64,000 bases of DNA from JACVRW01 sp963827065 (GCA_963827065.1 CAWGZM010000008.1:248001-312000), one strand, 5' to 3'; shown: positions 41,894 through 49,557, counted from the first letter of the stretch. The notes: a model not told the origin generated them from the letters alone. Translations and numbers: made by a program.

Positions 41894-42603
41894 TTGAGAC
41901 CCGCGCGGCGGACGAGCCGGTCGGCCGTCGGGACGATGCCGGCCACGGTTCGCTCCACGACAACGCGCGGGTCGGGCAGAACGGTCGGCGGGGTGCTCGC
42001 TCCGCCGACGATGACGCCGATGTCCGCCCTCGCTTCGGTGATCGTGTCGATCACCGTCGGCAGGCGCTCGCCGGCCGCGGGCATGGTCGCGGAGAGCGCG
42101 AACAGCGCCGGACCGTGGTCCGAGATGACGGTCGGCAGCTCGTCCGTCGGGACATCGGCCCCGAGGGTCAGCACCTCGTAGCCGGCCGACTCGAGCAGCT
42201 TCGCCGCCATATCGAGCGCCACGACGTGCTGTTCGCCCTCGACCGCGGCGAGCATCGCCCGATGCTCGCCTCGTTCAGCTGCAATGCCCGTCGCCTCGTG
42301 CGCGAGCACGAGCACCCGCGTGGCGATCTGTGTCGCGAGGTGCTCGTGCCCGACGCCGATCTCGCCGCTGGCCCAGAGCCGGCCGATGCGATGCATGGCC
42401 GGCCCGACCACCAGGTCGTACAGCATCGCCTCGCCGAGGCTCATCTCGAGCGCCTCGAGGGCGACCTCCTCGGCTGCCCCCGCATCGCCCGTCAAGAGGG
42501 CAAGGCCGAATTGCTCCGAGAGCGACTCGGCCAGCAGGCGCTTGTGGAACTCGTCGCGGCTGTGCTCCAACGAAAAACACGCTACGCCCTCACCCCCGGT
42601 CAT
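41890..42603 (-). CDS. Cobalamin-binding (B12-binding) domain protein
   Basis: A 237-residue protein with a helical cap (B12-binding_2-like: EALEMSLGEAMLYDLVVGP, IGRLWASGEIGVGHEHLATQ) and a Rossmann-type B12 domain (AMLAAVEGEQHVVALDMAAK, LLESAGYEVLTLGADVPTDE, VIVGGASTPP). The axial-ligand motif reads E-x-H (EQH) instead of D-x-H-x-x-G of methyltransferases, as in light/ligand-sensing CarH/LitR-type proteins; there is no DNA-binding domain here. ATG 42601-42603 is the best start. Possibly a sensor or a corrinoid partner. Confidence 0.82.
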   Translation of the reverse strand: MTGGEGVACFSLEHSRDEFHKRLLAESLSEQFGLALLTGDAGAAEEVALEALEMSLGEAMLYDLVVGPAMHRIGRLWASGEIGVGHEHLATQIATRVLVLAHEATGIAAERGEHRAMLAAVEGEQHVVALDMAAKLLESAGYEVLTLGADVPTDELPTVISDHGPALFALSATMPAAGERLPTVIDTITEARADIGVIVGGASTPPTVLPDPRVVVERTVAGIVPTADRLVRRAGLN

Positions 42604-42625
42604 GCCACCCGGCCGGGGGGCGCGC

Positions 42626-43015
42626 TCAGGCGCGTGCGGGCGTGAGTGTCCTGCTCTCGTAGCCGAACTGCGCCAGGTCCATGATCGGCCGGATCTCGAT
42701 CGAGCCCTCCCGCATCGGGACCTTGCGCGCCCACTCGACCGCCTCGTCCGCGTTCTCGCACTCGAGCAGGCAGAAGCCGCCAAGCTGCTCCTTCGACTCA
42801 GCGAACGGGCCGTCCGTGAGAACCGGCTCGGCGCCGGGGCCGACCCGCAGCGTCTTCGTCGTAGCGCTCTCCTCGACCGGCTCGCAGGCGATCATCGCCC
42901 CCGCGTCGACCGCGTCCTGGTCGAAGGCGCGCCAGCGCTCGAGCCCCTCGCGCGTCTCCTCGGCCGACCAGTCCGTGCGGTCCTCATCGACGATGAACGT
43001 CAGTAGGTACTTCAT
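42626..43015 (-). CDS. YCII/DGPF-domain protein
   Basis: A 129-residue dimeric alpha-beta barrel protein: MKYLLTFIVDEDRTD, the signature VLTDGPFAESKEQLGGFCLL, and EWARKVPMREGSIEIRPIMD. YCII-related proteins often travel with ECF sigma factors in actinobacteria, and one is present 1.4 kb away, although here they are not adjacent. AAGGAGG precedes ATG 43013-43015. Function unknown. Confidence 0.9.
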   Translation of the reverse strand: MKYLLTFIVDEDRTDWSAEETREGLERWRAFDQDAVDAGAMIACEPVEESATTKTLRVGPGAEPVLTDGPFAESKEQLGGFCLLECENADEAVEWARKVPMREGSIEIRPIMDLAQFGYESRTLTPARA

Positions 43016-43126
43016 CGGGCCTCCTTGGAATCGGAGCGGCGCCTCTCGCCGCTGCACCCTAACGACGAACGGCGGAGGCCCGGATCGACACCGTTTCCAG
43101 CAGGGGCGCCCGGGTAGCCGCCGCAC

Positions 43127-44182
43127 ATGAGGGTCGTCGTGGTCGGAGCATCGGGCAACGTTGGCACGAGCGTGCTGCGCTCGCTGGCGGACGAACCGGC
43201 CGTCGACTCGGTGCTCGGCGTAGCGCGCCGGCTGCCCGGGCTCGACGTGCGCAAGACCGACTGGGCGCTCGCGGACGTCTCGCACTCGGATCTCGTGCCG
43301 CTGTTCCGCGGGGCCGATGTGGTCATCGACCTCGCCTGGCTGATCCAGCCCGGGCGCGACGAGCAGACGCTCCGCGCCACGAACGTCGAGGGCAACGCGC
43401 GCGTCTTCGAGGCGGTCGCGCAGGCGGACGTGCCCGCGCTCGTCTATGCCTCGTCAGTGGGCGCCTACTCGCCCGGCCCCAAGGACCGCCGCGTCGACGA
43501 GAGCTGGCCGACCGGCGGGACCGCGTCGTCCTTCTACTCGCGCCACAAGGCCGAGGTCGAGCGCATCCTCGACCGCTTCGAGGGCGAGCACCCGTCGGTC
43601 CGCGTCGTGCGGCTGCGGCCCGCGCTCATCTTCAAGCGCGAGGCGGCGTCCGGCATCCGCCGGCTGTTCGCCGGGCCATTCCTGCCGAGCCCGCTCGTGC
43701 GCCGCGCCCTGATACCGGTCCTGCCGAAGACGGAGCGGCTCTGCTTCCAGGCCGTCCACTCCTACGACGTGGGCGAGGCCTACCGGCTCGCCGCCGCCGG
43801 CGATGCGCGCGGCCCGTTCAACATCGCGGCGGAGCCCGTCCTCGACATCGAGAGGCTCTCGAACCTGCTCGGCGCGCGTCCCGTGCCCGTGCCGCCCCAG
43901 GTGCTCAGGGCCGGCGCCGCGATCACCTACAGGCTGCGCCTGCAGCCCTCGGAGCCCGGCTGGCTCGACATGGGCCTGGCGGTTCCGCTGATGGACGCGA
44001 CGAGGGCCCGCCGCGAGCTCGGCTGGACGCCGCACCACGGTGCGGACGAGGCGCTCACCGAGCTGCTCGACGGCATTCGCGAGGGAGCCGGAATCGACAC
44101 ACCACCGCTTTCCCCCCACAGCGGCGGCCCACTGCGTCTGCGCGAGCTTCTCACTGGCGTGGGCAAGCGCTCCGGGCTCTAG
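43127..44182 (+). CDS. NAD-dependent epimerase/dehydratase (extended SDR)
   Basis: A 351-residue extended SDR: nucleotide motif VVVGASGNVGTSVLR, VIDLAWLIQ, NVEGNARVFEA, catalytic Ser in YASSVGAYSPG and Tyr/Lys in FYSRHKAEVE. C-terminal half with PFNIAAEPVLDIERLSNLL. Family members act on nucleotide sugars, flavonoids or lipids, and the substrate is not predictable. A 111-nt gap precedes it. The stop shares CTAG with the convergent anti-sigma gene and lies inside a hairpin. Confidence 0.85.
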   Translation: MRVVVVGASGNVGTSVLRSLADEPAVDSVLGVARRLPGLDVRKTDWALADVSHSDLVPLFRGADVVIDLAWLIQPGRDEQTLRATNVEGNARVFEAVAQADVPALVYASSVGAYSPGPKDRRVDESWPTGGTASSFYSRHKAEVERILDRFEGEHPSVRVVRLRPALIFKREAASGIRRLFAGPFLPSPLVRRALIPVLPKTERLCFQAVHSYDVGEAYRLAAAGDARGPFNIAAEPVLDIERLSNLLGARPVPVPPQVLRAGAAITYRLRLQPSEPGWLDMGLAVPLMDATRARRELGWTPHHGADEALTELLDGIREGAGIDTPPLSPHSGGPLRLRELLTGVGKRSGL

Positions 44183-44187
44183 CCCGG
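44172..44187. terminator. Hairpin spanning two convergent stop codons
   Basis: CCGGGCT (44172-44178) and AGCCCGG (44181-44187) form a GC-rich stem that encloses the CTAG containing both the epimerase TAG and the anti-sigma TAG. It could act as a bidirectional terminator although there is no T-run. Confidence 0.4.
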
Positions 44188-44448
44188 GCGCACGTCCCTG
44201 AACGCCCGCAGGAGGGCCTCGCGCGTCTCCGGGTCGGGCGGCGGCTCCGCCACCTCGTGCAGCGAGCCGACCAGCCGGCGCATGTCCTCGAGGTACGCGC
44301 TGCAGCCCTGGCACTCGGCGAGGTGCGCCTTGAAGCGGGCCCGTTCCACTTCTGGCATGACGCCCTCGACGTACTGGGTCACCAGCTCAACGAACTCCTT
44401 GCAGCGGAGCTCATCGTGGTCGTGGCGACGCCAGGGCCAGAGCCGCAT
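44179..44448 (-). CDS. Anti-sigma factor with zinc-binding (ZAS) motif
   Basis: An 89-residue zf-HC2-type anti-sigma factor. LRCKEFVELVTQYVEG followed by HLAECQGC (H-x3-C-x2-C) is the ZAS signature that binds zinc and can sense redox change. No TM helix, so it is a soluble type. ATG 44446-44448 overlaps the sigma gene's TGA by 1 nt (TGATG), which is the classical sigma/anti-sigma arrangement. It should bind and inhibit the sigma factor. Confidence 0.92.
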   Translation of the reverse strand: MRLWPWRRHDHDELRCKEFVELVTQYVEGVMPEVERARFKAHLAECQGCSAYLEDMRRLVGSLHEVAEPPPDPETREALLRAFRDVRPG

Positions 44449-45053
44449 CAGCGCGCCGCCTCCACGAGCGGGAGCAGAGCCGCGCGCACGCGGCTGCGGG
44501 CTCGGTGCAGCAGCACACGCTGGTTGCCCTCGGTCAGCTCGAGCATGTCGCAGACCTCGTCGGCGTTCAGCCCCACGAGGTCACGCAGGGTGATCACGGC
44601 GCGCTGCGCTGGCGCGAGCCCGTCGATCGCCTGCAGCAGGTGCGCGCGCAGCTCGGCGCTCAGCAGATTCGTCTCGGGCTCGCCGTCGAGCCGCGGCGGC
44701 GCGCTCGACCAATGCCCCTCAGGGCCGAAGGCGCTCGGCTCCACGGCCGGCCGCTCGTCGTCCCCGAGCGACGAGAAGGGCAGGTCGCGGGCCTCGCGGA
44801 CGGCACGCGTGCGCGCGCGGTTGACGAGGATCCGAAAGATCCAGGTCCGAAGCGAGGAGCGCCCCTCGAAGCCGTCGAGGCCGCGGATCACGCCGAGCCA
44901 CGTCTCCTGAACCACGTCGGCAGCGGCGGCGTCCGTCCGCACGTATGTACGGGCGACGCGCCGCAACGCGCCGTCGTGACGAGCGACGAGCTCGTCGAAG
45001 GCCGTCTCGTCACCGGCCCGCAGTCGTTCGAGAAGAACGGTGTCGTCCTCCAC
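44448..45053 (-). CDS. ECF RNA polymerase sigma factor
   Basis: A 201-residue ECF sigma factor. Region 2 (about 14-75): AFDELVARHDGALRRVARTY, DVVQETWLGVIRGLDGFEG, RSSLRTWIFRILVNRAR. Region 4 (about 140-190): LAPAQRAVITLRDLVGLNAD, EVCDMLELTEGNQRVLLHRA. A 50-residue linker between them includes LDGEPETNLLSA. ATG 45051-45053. It precedes its anti-sigma gene, and a large hairpin lies upstream. Confidence 0.94.
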   Translation of the reverse strand: MEDDTVLLERLRAGDETAFDELVARHDGALRRVARTYVRTDAAAADVVQETWLGVIRGLDGFEGRSSLRTWIFRILVNRARTRAVREARDLPFSSLGDDERPAVEPSAFGPEGHWSSAPPRLDGEPETNLLSAELRAHLLQAIDGLAPAQRAVITLRDLVGLNADEVCDMLELTEGNQRVLLHRARSRVRAALLPLVEAAR

Positions 45054-45107
45054 TGCCGGCCGACACTACCCACGGCGACCCGTCGCGGAGGTGCTCCTGC
45101 CATTCGT

Positions 45108-45160
45108 TGAGGTGAGCCATGCGGCGGCAGTCTCGCTGCCGCCGCAGGCGTTTCACCTCA
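45108..45160 (-). terminator. Two-tier hairpin between cupin gene and sigma gene
   Basis: Outer arms TGAGGTGA (45108-45115) and TCACCTCA (45153-45160) enclose an inner perfect stem GCGGCGGCAG (45121-45130), loop TCTCG, CTGCCGCCGC (45136-45145). The inner stem alone has 10 bp. It immediately follows the cupin stop and precedes the sigma gene. A terminator, or a 5' regulatory structure of the sigma mRNA; there is no T-run. Confidence 0.6.
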
Positions 45161-45712
45161 CGCGTAGGCCGGCGTCCCGACGGTTGGCTTGTAGCCCATC
45201 ATCCGGCCGAACGTCGAACCCATCGCGAGCGCGGCGCGCTGCATCCAGGCGGGGACCTTCGGCAGGCGCACCGTGTCGAAGTGGGCACGCGCGATCACGG
45301 CGAGCAGGAACGGGTTCGGCATGCCCTTCCGGTTGGTCTTGCCCTCCGCGGCGAGTGAGAACATCGTCTCGATCAGCGACTCGAACTCGAGCGCCGGGCT
45401 GATCTCGCAGAGGAACCGGGCGTCGGTCTCGCCGGCGTTCCAGAAACGGTGGGGCGTGCCCGGCTCCACCGTTACGACCTCGCCGGGTCCCCTCACGATC
45501 TCCTCGCGGCCGGCCCTGAAGCCGACCTTGCCCTCGAGGACCTCGAACCGCTCGGTCTGGTGAGGATGCACGTGCGCCGCGGCGACCGCGCCGTCCGGGC
45601 TGATGATCGTCTCGACGAGCACGGACTCCCCATCCGTCTCCTGAGAGGTCGTGTGGAAGATGAGCACCTCGCCGGTGACGGGGTTCTCGAGACGGTCTCC
45701 CTTGCGAATCAT
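45158..45712 (-). CDS. Cupin-domain protein
   Basis: A 184-residue protein with a cupin barrel (about 20-110): motif 1 AHVHPHQTERFEVLEGKVGF (H-x-H-x(4)-E), motif 2 VEPGTPHRFWNAGE. The C-terminal 70 residues (SLIETMFSLAAEGKTNRKGM) form an unusual helical tail with a basic patch. Metal binding is likely; substrate unknown. ATG 45710-45712. The sequence upstream (45713-45919, 207 nt) holds no gene. Confidence 0.85.
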   Translation of the reverse strand: MIRKGDRLENPVTGEVLIFHTTSQETDGESVLVETIISPDGAVAAAHVHPHQTERFEVLEGKVGFRAGREEIVRGPGEVVTVEPGTPHRFWNAGETDARFLCEISPALEFESLIETMFSLAAEGKTNRKGMPNPFLLAVIARAHFDTVRLPKVPAWMQRAALAMGSTFGRMMGYKPTVGTPAYA

Positions 45713-45919
45713 TGGCTGTCCTTTCGTCCGGTTGCGACTGGTTTGTCGATGCCTGGACAGCCTGAATCCGGACGCCCCCTACGTCGTCATCTCGGGGAGC
45801 GATTTGCCGTCGCTCGCAAGGGTGATTCGGGAGCCCTCCTCGAGGAGGACCCGCGTCGGCGGCCTACCTCTCGCCGACGACCATGCACTCCGGCCAAAAG
45901 CCGGTTTGAGTGCGGGGAG
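45713..45919. other. Gene-free stretch with a perfect palindrome
   Basis: No credible reading frame seen. The only notable element is CCTCCTCGAGGAGG (45835-45848), a perfect 14-nt palindrome. A CCGG-CCAAAAG-CCGG stem (about 45892-45906) lies near the aldo/keto reductase stop and could serve as its terminator. Confidence 0.5.
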
Positions 45920-46945
45920 TCAAGCGCTGCTCGACTCCTCCCAGAGGTTGATGCCCGCCTCTACCGCGTGCCGGTCGATCGCCTCCAGCTCCTCGTCCGA
46001 GAACTCGAGGTTGCCGAGCGACGCGATGTTCTGCTCGAGCTGCTCGACGCTGCTCGCGCCAATCAGGGCCGACGTCACGCGCGGGTCGCGCAGCACCCAG
46101 GCGATCGCCATCTGCGAGAGCTCCTGGCCGCGGGCCGCCGCCATGTCGTTGAGCGCGCGGACGTGACGCAGGCTCTCCTCGGTGATCATGTCCCCCGTAA
46201 GGAAGCGGCCCTCGGCCGCCCGCGAGCCCTCCGGCACGCCGTCGAGGTACTTCGTCGTGAGCATGCCCTGGGCGAGCGGCGAGAACGCGATGCAGCCGAC
46301 GCCCTCCTCCCCGAGGACGTCGAGCAGGTCTTCCTCGACCCAGCGGTTCAGCAGCGAGTAGGAGGGCTGGTGGATGAGGAGCGGCGTGCCGAGCCTGCGT
46401 AGGATCGCCGCCGCCTCGGCGGTGCGCTCGCCGCTGTACGAGGAGATGCCCGCGTACAGCGCCTTGCCCTGGCGGACGGCGCTGTCGAGCGCCCCCATCG
46501 TCTCCTCGAGCGCGGTGTCCGGGTCGAAGCGGTGCGAGTAGAAGATGTCGACGTAGTCGAGCCCCATGCGGGCAAGGCTCTGGTCGAGGCTCGCGAGCAG
46601 GTACTTGCGCGAGCCCCATTCGCCGTAGGGCCCCGGCCACATGTCGTAGCCGGCTTTGGTCGAGATGATCAGCTCGTCGCGATAGGGGCGCAGGTCGCGC
46701 TCGAGGATGCGCCCGAAGTTGCTCTCGGCGGACCCGTAGGGCGGTCCGTAGTTGTTGGCGAGGTCGAAGTGCGTGACGCCGAGGTCGAACGCGCGCACCA
46801 CCATGTCGCGGCCCAGGTCCGGGGGGCGGTCGTTGCCGAAGTTGTGCCAGAGACCGAGCGAGAGGGCCGGCAGCTTCAGCCCCGAGCGGCCGCAGCGGCG
46901 GTACTCCATCGAGTCGTAGCGGTCGGCAGCGGCGATGTGCGTCAT
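45920..46945 (-). CDS. Aldo/keto reductase (YghZ/YajO type)
   Basis: A 341-residue TIM-barrel aldo/keto reductase. Catalytic tetrad elements: DLANNYGPPYGSAE (Asp, Tyr), STKAGYDMWPG (Lys) and YSHRFDPDTALEET (His). NADPH-binding end: SALIGASSVEQLEQNIA. The GPPYGSAE and WGSRKYLLASLDQSL segments fit L-glyceraldehyde-3-phosphate reductase (YghZ)/beta-subunit-like AKRs. ATG 46943-46945 begins 20 nt from the ArsR operator, so it is likely regulated with that divergent gene. Confidence 0.92.
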   Translation of the reverse strand: MTHIAAADRYDSMEYRRCGRSGLKLPALSLGLWHNFGNDRPPDLGRDMVVRAFDLGVTHFDLANNYGPPYGSAESNFGRILERDLRPYRDELIISTKAGYDMWPGPYGEWGSRKYLLASLDQSLARMGLDYVDIFYSHRFDPDTALEETMGALDSAVRQGKALYAGISSYSGERTAEAAAILRRLGTPLLIHQPSYSLLNRWVEEDLLDVLGEEGVGCIAFSPLAQGMLTTKYLDGVPEGSRAAEGRFLTGDMITEESLRHVRALNDMAAARGQELSQMAIAWVLRDPRVTSALIGASSVEQLEQNIASLGNLEFSDEELEAIDRHAVEAGINLWEESSSA

Positions 46946-46965
46946 GCCGGGAAGATATGCACTTG

Positions 46966-46990
46966 ATATATGCCGATATCGGTATATATT
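46966..46990. promoter_or_regulatory. ArsR operator and leaderless promoter, copy 2
   Basis: A 24-nt palindrome 46966-46989 with perfect core CCGATATCGG (22 of 24 positions symmetric), flanked by ATATAT on each side. The -10 box TATATT (46985-46990) overlaps it, and the ATG (46997) follows after 6 nt. The arrangement and sequence (TATATGCC, GG, ATATTGC) closely match copy 1 at 41045. Confidence 0.7.
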
Positions 46991-46996
46991 GCCCGC

Positions 46997-47353
46997 ATGG
47001 CACGAGCGGCGACCACGGCGGATGCATTCAACGCGGTGGCGGAGCCCCGGCGGCGCCAGATCCTGGACGTGCTCGCCGGCGGCGAGCGCCCGGTCGGCGA
47101 TCTGGTCGAGGTGCTGGGATTGCCTCAGCCCCAGGTCTCGAAGCACCTGCGCGTGCTTCGCGAGGTGGGGGCGGTCGAGGTGCGTGGCGACGGACGCCGG
47201 CGCCTGTATCGCCTCAACGGGCCGGCGCTGAAGCCGATCCACGACTGGGTCAAGGACTACGAGCGCTTCTGGTCCGAGCGCTTCGGCCGGCTCGATGCCG
47301 TGCTCAGCGAACTCAAGGAAAAGGAGCAAGGAGATGGCGGCGATGACGACTAG
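46997..47353 (+). CDS. ArsR-family transcriptional regulator
   Basis: A 118-residue ArsR protein: AVAEPRRRQILDVLAGGERP, LVEVLGLPQPQVSKHLRVLR (HTH), wing VRGDGRRRLYRLNGPALKPI. No metal cysteines. It resembles the ArsR at 41073 strongly in the HTH. The ATG (46997) is preferred over an upstream ATG that would lie in the operator. It overlaps the SRPBCC gene by 20 nt. Confidence 0.92.
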   Translation: MARAATTADAFNAVAEPRRRQILDVLAGGERPVGDLVEVLGLPQPQVSKHLRVLREVGAVEVRGDGRRRLYRLNGPALKPIHDWVKDYERFWSERFGRLDAVLSELKEKEQGDGGDDD

Positions 47354-47834
47354 CGGCACCGCGAAGGTGACGCTCCCGACGGACGAGCAGATCCTGATCA
47401 GGCGCGAGTTCGACGCGCCTCGGCAGCTGGTCTACAAGGCCTGGACGACGCCCGAGCTCGTGAAGCGCTGGTGGAGTGGCCACCGCGGCGAGGTGACGTC
47501 CGCGGAGATCGACCTGCGCGTCGGCGGCAGCTGGCGCTACGTGATGATCGCGAGCGGCGGCTTCGAGGTCGCCTTCCACGGCGAGTTCCGCGAGATCGTC
47601 CCGGATGAGCGCATCGTCACGACCGAGATGTACGAGGGCGCCGAGCCGCTGCCCGCGACGGACGAGCCGGTCAACACGATCACGTTCACCGAGATCGACG
47701 GCCGCACACGGCTCGAGGTGCTGACCCAATGCCCCAGCCGCGAGCTGCGCGACATGATCATCGAATCCGGCATGGAGAGCGGGATGCAGGAGTCGATGGA
47801 CCTGCTCGAGCAGGTCGCGGTCTCCCTGCGCTGA
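47334..47834 (+). CDS. SRPBCC/AHSA1-like protein
   Basis: A 166-residue AHSA1-type START-like protein: LIRREFDAPRQLVYKAWTTP, ELVKRWWSGHRGEVTSAEID, LRVGGSWRYVMIASGG, ending in DMIIESGMESGMQESMDLLE. The same gene pairing as 41381 but a different branch (glutathione-transferase-like/AHSA1 'LVKRWW' type). ATG 47334 with AAGGAG; ATG 47343 is an alternative. Role: unknown, possibly the effector or the regulated target of the ArsR. Confidence 0.9.
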   Translation: MAAMTTSGTAKVTLPTDEQILIRREFDAPRQLVYKAWTTPELVKRWWSGHRGEVTSAEIDLRVGGSWRYVMIASGGFEVAFHGEFREIVPDERIVTTEMYEGAEPLPATDEPVNTITFTEIDGRTRLEVLTQCPSRELRDMIIESGMESGMQESMDLLEQVAVSLR

Positions 47835-47851
47835 CCGGCTGCCGGCGGCGG

Positions 47852-47874
47852 CCCGCCCCCGGCCTGGGGGCGGG
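47852..47874. terminator. Bidirectional terminator between SRPBCC and BON genes
   Basis: CCCGCCCCC (47852-47860), loop GGCCT, GGGGGCGGG (47866-47874): a perfect 9-bp stem of pure G/C in the 55-nt convergent gap. No T-run, common in high-GC actinobacteria. Confidence 0.6.
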
Positions 47875-47889
47875 TCCCGCCGCGCGCTG

Positions 47890-48408
47890 CTAGCCCTGCT
47901 CGGCGCGCTCGCGAACCTCGTCCGGATCGCTCACCGGCGACGTCTCCGGCTCGGAGCCGGGGGTGTGCAGCAGGTTGTTGACGTCCCTGACGCCGGCGAC
48001 TTTCTCCGCCGCCGCGCCCAGCGCCTCCCCGTCCTCGGGGCGCTCCACCTCGCCGCGCAGCTCCACCACGCCGTCGCGGGCGTTGACCACGACCGAGCCC
48101 TTCGCCGCGGCGTTGCCACCGAGGACCTCTGACTCGACCTTGCGCGCGAGCGTGACGTCGTCGTACTCGCGGCCGGAGTGCCGTACCGGTGCCGTCGCCT
48201 CGTGTACGGCACCCTTCGTCTTTTCGACCGCCTGCTGCGCGGTCGTGCCGACGGAGCCCGCTGCGCCGCTCGCTACCGATCCCGCCTTCTCACGGCGGTT
48301 GCGATTGCGCAGAAGGCCGAAGAGGCCGGCGAGAGCGGCAACGCCGGCACCGACCGCGACCAGCGGCAGAGCCCTGTTTGTGGCCTTTTTCTTCCTCTTG
48401 AGTTGCAT
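47890..48408 (-). CDS. BON-domain membrane-anchored protein
   Basis: A 172-residue protein: basic N-terminus (LKRKKKATNR), one TM helix (LPLVAVGAGVAALAGLFGLL), a linker, then one BON domain (about 80-145: DVTLARKVESEVLGG, GSVVVNARDGVVELRGEVER, AAEKVAGVRDVNNLLHTP). BON domains bind phospholipid or peptidoglycan and appear in osmotic-stress proteins such as OsmY. A charged tail follows. ATG 48406-48408. The exact role is unknown. Confidence 0.88.
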   Translation of the reverse strand: MQLKRKKKATNRALPLVAVGAGVAALAGLFGLLRNRNRREKAGSVASGAAGSVGTTAQQAVEKTKGAVHEATAPVRHSGREYDDVTLARKVESEVLGGNAAAKGSVVVNARDGVVELRGEVERPEDGEALGAAAEKVAGVRDVNNLLHTPGSEPETSPVSDPDEVRERAEQG

Positions 48409-48492
48409 CTGAAATCGCTACCCGGATCGCCGCGGCTGGAACACGGTTCAGTTTGCCCGGCAGACCGCCCCGGGCTGCGGCAGAATGCCCGG

Positions 48493-49110
48493 ATGGGCTT
48501 ATACGGCGATCAGATCCTGCCGCGCTTCATCAACGTCGTGTGCGGTCTCAAGAGCGTCGAGCCACAGCGCCAGAGGGTCTGCGAGGGGCTCGAGGGCGAG
48601 GTCGTCGAGATCGGCTTCGGGTCGGGTCTGAACGTGCCCTTCTATCCGACCGCCGTCAAACGGGTGGCTGCCGTCGAGCCGGCCGACGTCGGCTGGAAGC
48701 TGGCGGCAGACCGCGTACAGGCGTCGAGTGTCCCGGTCGACCGGTCGGGCCTCGACGGTGAGTCGCTTCCGTTCCCGGACGACAGCTTCGACTCGGCGCT
48801 GTCGACTTGGACGATGTGCACGATCCTGGACCTCCCCACCGCCCTGGCCGAGCTGCGACGCGTCCTCAAGCCCGGCGGCACGCTGCACTTCGTCGAGCAC
48901 GGCCTGGCGCCCGACGAGGGCGTGCAGCGCTGGCAGCACCGCCTCGAGCCCGTGCAGAAGCGGGTCTTCGGCGGCTGCCACCTGACCCGGCCGATCGTCG
49001 AGATGGTCAGGTCGGCCGGCTTCGACGTGAAGGACGTCGACATCTACTACGAGGACGGCACCCCGAAGTTCCTGGGAGCCAACTCGCTCGGCAGCGCAGT
49101 GTCGCCCTGA
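48493..49110 (+). CDS. Class I SAM-dependent methyltransferase
   Basis: A 205-residue methyltransferase. Motif I: EGEVVEIGFGSGLNVPFYP; post-I acidic region VAAVEPADVGWKL; SALSTWTMCTILDLPTALAE; LRRVLKPGGTLHFVEHGLAP. RWQHRLEPVQKRVFGGCHLT suggests the UbiE/methyltransferase-like METTL7-type branch. The ATG is near GCCCGGATG with no strong ribosome site. Acceptor unknown. Confidence 0.85.
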   Translation: MGLYGDQILPRFINVVCGLKSVEPQRQRVCEGLEGEVVEIGFGSGLNVPFYPTAVKRVAAVEPADVGWKLAADRVQASSVPVDRSGLDGESLPFPDDSFDSALSTWTMCTILDLPTALAELRRVLKPGGTLHFVEHGLAPDEGVQRWQHRLEPVQKRVFGGCHLTRPIVEMVRSAGFDVKDVDIYYEDGTPKFLGANSLGSAVSP

Positions 49111-49113
49111 GCG

Positions 49114-49557
49114 CTAGCGGCACACGGCGACCACCCGCAGAGTGACTCTCTCGTCATCGCCGACCATCGTGCCCGCGCTGAGGGTCACCCGAACACGCCG
49201 GGTCCCGACGATGTAGCGGTAGTCGTGGTCGCGCAGCTCGGCTCGGGACGGCCGCGAGTCGAAGGTGACCGCAGCACCTCCGCGCAGGAGGCGCTCGCCC
49301 CTGCGGCACGAGGACGACGCCGTCATACGCTTACCCGGACGGACCCGGAGGGCCTTCGCGCGGTGCTTGACGGCCTTGCCGCCGCCCGCGGCGGCCGCAA
49401 TGCGAGCGGAGGAGGGCTCGATGCAACCGACGAAGGCCGCGAACGTCGACGGCTGCGTGGACGTGTTCGTGGCCCGCCCCTCCGGCCGATCGGAGAAGAT
49501 CGCGCGATGTCCGCCGCGCGCGATCTCGTCAGGGAAGCGTTTCGCACGGAGGAGCAT
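49114..49557 (-). CDS. Hypothetical protein with conserved Cys-ended C-terminal domain, start doubtful
   Basis: The C-terminal ~90 residues look real: KALRVRPGKRMTASSSCRRG, ERLLRGGAAVTFDS, YRYIVGTRRVRVTLSAGTMV and a last Cys (VCR). This resembles a domain found repeatedly in secreted proteins of this order: a Cys near GERL(L/V)xGGA, beta-strands, and a closing Cys. The expected signal peptide is missing. The ATG at 49555-49557 would overlap the divergent FUSC gene by 51 nt, and no other start is in frame. It may be a truncated or antisense-overlapping gene. Confidence 0.4.
   Translation of the reverse strand: MLLRAKRFPDEIARGGHRAIFSDRPEGRATNTSTQPSTFAAFVGCIEPSSARIAAAAGGGKAVKHRAKALRVRPGKRMTASSSCRRGERLLRGGAAVTFDSRPSRAELRDHDYRYIVGTRRVRVTLSAGTMVGDDERVTLRVVAVCR

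Noticed and set aside
45835..45848. CCTCCTCGAGGAGG as an operator.
   Set aside because: The palindrome has no loop and no adjacent promoter; kept only as a note, since such strings arise easily at this GC content.
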